DNA of 6,798 nucleotides from CAXRGH01 sp964230195 (GTDB lineage: Bacteria > Pseudomonadota > Gammaproteobacteria > Enterobacterales > Alteromonadaceae): assembly GCA_964230195.1 (NCBI GenBank), contig CAXRGH010000228.1, positions 1-6,798 on the forward strand, given 5' to 3'. The translations under genes were made by a program, and so were the position numbers. Of the stretch, positions 5,833 to 6,798 are shown one piece after another (position 1 is the first letter of the stretch; each line of letters begins with the position of its first letter). The notes below the pieces were generated by a model that did no database searches, was not told where the DNA came from, and worked only from the letters and a program-made list of their open reading frames with translations.

Positions 5833-6798
5833 ATGAACAATGTTAAACGAATGGTCCTTGTCATCAGCGTTGTTGCTATTGTCGGATTAACAACCGTTAG
5901 CCAAGGAAACACGCAGAAAGAAGTGGTAGCGGAACCGATTTTCCCACTGCTAACACAGGAAAAGCAGCACGCCTCTGCAGCGCAACGCGTGACGTCATTG
6001 TTCACCCGTAGTCACTACAAAGACATCGAACTCAATGACGAGTTCTCAACCAAAATATTTGATCGCTTGCTCAAATCTTTAGATTATAACAAGACGGTAC
6101 TTCTTCAATCAGACATAGAGCAGTTTTCAAAAGAACGCCTGAATATTGACGATATTTTGAAAGCTGGCGATCTGTCACCTCTCTATTCGATTTATTCCAA
6201 AACAATGAGCAAGCGCATCGCACGTTATGAGTATGCGCTGTCACTGTTAGGCGAAAAACCTGACTTCGAGGCGAAGGGGGATAAATACGTCTTCAAAAGG
6301 GAGGATGCTGCTTGGGCACAAAAAGAGCAGGAGTTGGACGAACTTTGGCGACAGCGAGTTAAACATGACGCTCTTAACCTTGTTATCGCGGGTAAGGAAT
6401 GGGAAGACGCCAAAGCATTACTTAAGAAACGCTACGAGCGAAACATTAAACGGCTCACGGAGACTGAAAGCGAAGATGTGTTTCAGGGGGTGATGAATGC
6501 ATTCGCAAGGTCAATAGAGGCGCACACCAGTTACTTATCGCCGAGAAATGCTGAGCGTTTTAAAATGGAAATGAACCTTTCATTTGAGGGCATCGGTGCC
6601 GTTCTCCAAGCGATAGACGACCATACTGTAATACAACGTGTAGTGCCAGGAGGCCCTGCAGAACTATCAAAAGCGATTAAGCCTCAAGATAAGATTATTG
6701 GTGTAGCGCAAGAAAATGAAGATTTTGTCGATATTGTTGGATGGCGTTTAGACGAGGTGGTTGAGCTTATCAAAGGTCCAAAGGGGACAGTGGTTACG
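5833..6798 (+). CDS. prc: Tail-specific periplasmic protease Prc (5' part, truncated by window)
   Basis: Prc (Tsp) is a periplasmic serine protease that degrades proteins with nonpolar C-termini; in E. coli it also trims PBP3 and, with NlpI, removes the peptidoglycan hydrolase MepS. The first 322 codons are present with no stop; the full E. coli protein is about 680 aa. Residues 1-25 form a signal peptide (basic MNNVKR, then a hydrophobic core VLVISVVAIVGLTT), although no classic AxA cleavage site is obvious. An N-terminal helical domain (about 35-230) follows, then HTSYLSPRN (231-239), a strong family signature. The PDZ domain opens with LSFEGIGAVLQ (249-259) and contains VPGGPAELSKAI (271-282), DKIIGV (286-291) and GWRLDEVVELIKGPKG (303-318). 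The catalytic Ser/Lys region lies beyond the window edge, so activity cannot be judged here. It is the fourth gene of the operon. Confidence 0.95.
   Translation, partial: MNNVKRMVLVISVVAIVGLTTVSQGNTQKEVVAEPIFPLLTQEKQHASAAQRVTSLFTRSHYKDIELNDEFSTKIFDRLLKSLDYNKTVLLQSDIEQFSKERLNIDDILKAGDLSPLYSIYSKTMSKRIARYEYALSLLGEKPDFEAKGDKYVFKREDAAWAQKEQELDELWRQRVKHDALNLVIAGKEWEDAKALLKKRYERNIKRLTETESEDVFQGVMNAFARSIEAHTSYLSPRNAERFKMEMNLSFEGIGAVLQAIDDHTVIQRVVPGGPAELSKAIKPQDKIIGVAQENEDFVDIVGWRLDEVVELIKGPKGTVVT

Noticed and set aside
1..6798. Phage defence, toxin-antitoxin or mobile-element system
   Set aside because: The XRE gene has no toxin-like partner next to it, and there is no transposase, integrase, attachment repeat or CRISPR pattern in the window.

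Overview
The window looks like chromosomal DNA of a marine-type gammaproteobacterium, probably in or near the Alteromonadales. The basis is gene content and order: an RsmF very close to the E. coli form, and a rightward run of free-methionine-sulfoxide reductase, ProQ and the tail-specific protease Prc, an order known from gammaproteobacteria. Base composition is moderate to AT-leaning throughout. There is no tRNA, rRNA, insertion sequence or CRISPR array, and no phage gene is visible. The genus assignment is an inference from memory of these families.

Left part (minus strand, 64-2704): rsmF, a 16S rRNA m5C methyltransferase, is followed in the same direction by a gene for a membrane-anchored XRE-type regulator of 324 aa. 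That regulator is the least ordinary gene here. Its DNA-binding head is joined to a six-helix membrane body that contains an internal duplication and resembles a family I know mainly from Firmicutes. Its upstream region (1089-1126) carries two 17-bp near-identical sites in inverted orientation, 21 bp centre to centre, which look like its own operators.

Middle (2705-4400): a 138-bp divergent promoter region separates rsmF from a rightward gene for a fused SpmA-SpmB 'nucleoside recognition/gate' membrane protein. A gene-free stretch of about 330 bp follows, holding only weak inverted repeats and a possible -10 box.

Right part (plus strand, 4401-6798): msrC (TTG start), an unrecognised, extremely acidic 98-aa protein that overlaps msrC by ATGA, proQ, and the 5' 322 codons of prc, which runs off the window. 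Gaps are -4, 11 and 15 bp, so this reads as one operon. It combines oxidative repair of free methionine, an RNA chaperone and a periplasmic protease. The job of the acidic protein is unknown. Its place between msrC and the basic RNA-binding ProQ makes it the second point worth following up.

Most of the window is conserved housekeeping sequence. I see no clear new multi-gene system.
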